From assembly GCF_018595685.2 (NCBI RefSeq), contig NZ_CP092334.1, forward strand, positions 710,001 to 774,000: a stretch of 64,000 nt of DNA. Direction: 5' to 3'. Every line of letters begins with the position of its first letter. Positions within the stretch are counted from its first letter, which is position 1. Below, one piece after another: positions 62,834 through 64,000 of this stretch. The position numbers and the translations under genes are program-made. Below the pieces are notes generated by a model that was not told the origin of the DNA, ran no database searches, and saw only the letters and a list, made by a program, of their open reading frames with translations. The stretch is from Flavihumibacter rivuli. Lineage in GTDB: Bacteria; Bacteroidota; Bacteroidia; Chitinophagales; Chitinophagaceae.

Positions 62834-63775
62834 ATGAAAAAGAAGATCCTGACCTGGTTGGGGGTAATCATTTTGCTTACCCTGACCGGTGTTGCCATCG
62901 CAACCGGAATGCGGCAACACATCACCTATTCCGCGCCCTTGCCAGATATCCACGCTGTAAAGGATAGTGCAGTAATTGCCCGGGGCAGGCATATTGTCCT
63001 CGGTCCCGGTCATTGCGCTGATTGCCATAGCAACGTGCCTGGCAAGGACTCCCTGTTGAAAGCCGGGCTTGATGTGCCACTCACCGGTGGTTACTTGTTC
63101 GACCTGCCGTTTGGAAAGTTCTATACAAAGAACCTTACGCCTGACAAGGAAACAGGTATCGGGTCGAAATCCGATCCGGAACTGGCCAGGGTGATACGCT
63201 ACGGTGTACATGCCGATGGCCAGATGGTTTTACCCTTCATGCCTTTCCAGCATATGGCCGATGAAGACCTGGTGGCGGTGCTTTCTTACCTGAGGTCGCT
63301 GAAACCTGTACACAACAGGATTCCCGAAAATGAATACAACCTGATGGGTAAGATGCTCAAAGCTTTTGTCCTTAAACCGGTTGGCCCTACGGAAAAGATA
63401 CCTGCTTCAGTTAAAGCGGATACTTCGGTTGCCTATGGCCGTTATCTCTCCATGGTAGTGGCCAATTGCTATGAATGCCACACCCAGCGCGACGGTGTTG
63501 GAAATTTTATTGGGGAGCCAATGGCGGGCGGCCTGGTATTTGAAACGCCGGGTAAGTCAACCCTGGTCACGCCCAACCTGACACCCGATAGCAGCAGCCG
63601 TATATTTGGCTGGTCCAGGCAAATGTTCATCGGCCGTTTCAGGATGGGTAAACTGATCGAACACTCCCATATGCCCTGGGCCGCCTTCTCGAGGATGTCT
63701 GATGATGAACTGACGGCCATTTACAATTACCTGCATACCCTGAAACCTACAAAAATGCCAAAGGTTGAGCAGTAA
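62834..63775 (+). CDS. Dihaem cytochrome c, membrane-anchored
   Basis: 313 residues with an N-terminal anchor (MKKKILTWLGVIILLTLTG). Two haem sites are seen: CADCH near residue 61 and CYECH near 211. Each is followed by a Met-containing segment (MVLPFMPFQHM and HSMPWAAFS-like). The layout resembles the cytochrome subunit of alcohol or sugar dehydrogenases. The ATG at 62834 is preferred over 62810. A terminator lies 23 nt after the stop. Confidence 0.88.
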   Translation: MKKKILTWLGVIILLTLTGVAIATGMRQHITYSAPLPDIHAVKDSAVIARGRHIVLGPGHCADCHSNVPGKDSLLKAGLDVPLTGGYLFDLPFGKFYTKNLTPDKETGIGSKSDPELARVIRYGVHADGQMVLPFMPFQHMADEDLVAVLSYLRSLKPVHNRIPENEYNLMGKMLKAFVLKPVGPTEKIPASVKADTSVAYGRYLSMVVANCYECHTQRDGVGNFIGEPMAGGLVFETPGKSTLVTPNLTPDSSSRIFGWSRQMFIGRFRMGKLIEHSHMPWAAFSRMSDDELTAIYNYLHTLKPTKMPKVEQ

Positions 63776-63797
63776 GTTTGATGGATTGGAATGATAG

Positions 63798-63835
63798 GGC
63801 CAGCTTTCCCCAAAAAAGGAATGCTGGCCATTTTT
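63798..63835 (+). terminator. Terminator after the dihaem cytochrome gene
   Basis: GGCCAGC / GGCTGGCC-type stem (63798-63804 with 63823-63829) and an inner TTCC / GGAA pair, followed by ATTTTT. Confidence 0.8.
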
Positions 63836-63880
63836 GGTGGATCTGACTGGAAAAGTGATGGATTATTGGTAACTTTTAAT

Positions 63881-64000
63881 ATGAACCTTTCTAAACCACT
63901 TACCTTGCTCCTCCTGCTCAGCCCCTCGCTCCACGCCTCTTCACAAGTGTCGGGTAATGTTGCGGGGGAATATTACCTTACCGGTGTAAGGGAAACGGCT
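63881..64000 (+). CDS. 5' part of a gene for an exported protein (partial)
   Basis: The first 40 codons start with a signal peptide (MNLSKPLTLLLLLSPSLHAS) followed by SQVSGNVAGEYYLTGVRETA. The window ends inside the gene, so the family cannot be told; the beta-strand-like mature start would fit a secreted or outer-membrane protein. Confidence 0.7.
   Translation, partial: MNLSKPLTLLLLLSPSLHASSQVSGNVAGEYYLTGVRETA

Overview
The window comes from a chromosome of the phylum Bacteroidota, most likely a Chitinophagaceae-type bacterium. Evidence: promoters of the TTTG / TAnnTTTG type with no Shine-Dalgarno sequences, a T9SS Plug-like protein, a TamL-like outer-membrane lipoprotein, archaeal/eukaryal-type ProRS, many predicted outer-membrane lipoproteins and secreted proteins, and a mid-range GC content. 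Genus-level assignment is inference only.

Layout. 0-24 kb is ordinary chromosome. It holds a GT9 glycosyltransferase, tRNA and RNA maturation genes (cca, miaA, proS, truB, a TrmH-type methylase, a Sua5-type enzyme), envelope genes (FadL-like porin, TamL-like protein, LolC/E-like permease, T9SS plug), the 4.5S SRP RNA, a transaldolase and an S9D glutamyl endopeptidase-like peptidase. 22.3-44.2 kb is a histidine/tryptophan supercluster. Its first half is [His leader]-hisG-hisD-(repeat island)-hisC-sugar dehydrogenase-cytochrome c-hisB-terminator. Three reverse-strand genes follow, then [Trp leader]-trpE-G-D-C-F-B-GNAT-trpA-hisH-PLP decarboxylase-GNAT-hisA-hisF-hisIE-tlpA-terminator. All his and trp structural genes are present, but the his pathway is split by the trp operon. 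44-64 kb holds exported hydrolases, transporters, an exported glutamate-racemase homologue beside a class-A beta-lactamase-like lipoprotein, a second repeat island, an AsmA-like protein and a dihaem cytochrome.

The most interesting system is a pair of ribosome-mediated attenuators. One encodes a 17-residue leader peptide with five consecutive His codons. The other encodes a 20-residue peptide with the core His-Trp-Trp-Trp-His. Each is followed by a rho-independent terminator. In each, the segment at or just before the leader stop codon can pair with the 5' arm of that terminator. Both leader start codons lie 7-8 nt after the -7 box, so both leader mRNAs are predicted to be nearly leaderless. 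The HWWWH leader precedes an operon that carries all trp genes plus hisH-A-F-IE, so it may sense both amino acids.

Two intergenic islands (24.7-25.5 kb and 53.0-53.4 kb) share palindromic GGGTC...GACCC repeats and an approximately 150-bp element in opposite orientations. A different palindrome recurs at 17.4 kb and inside the 3' end of hisD, where it supplies the stop codon.
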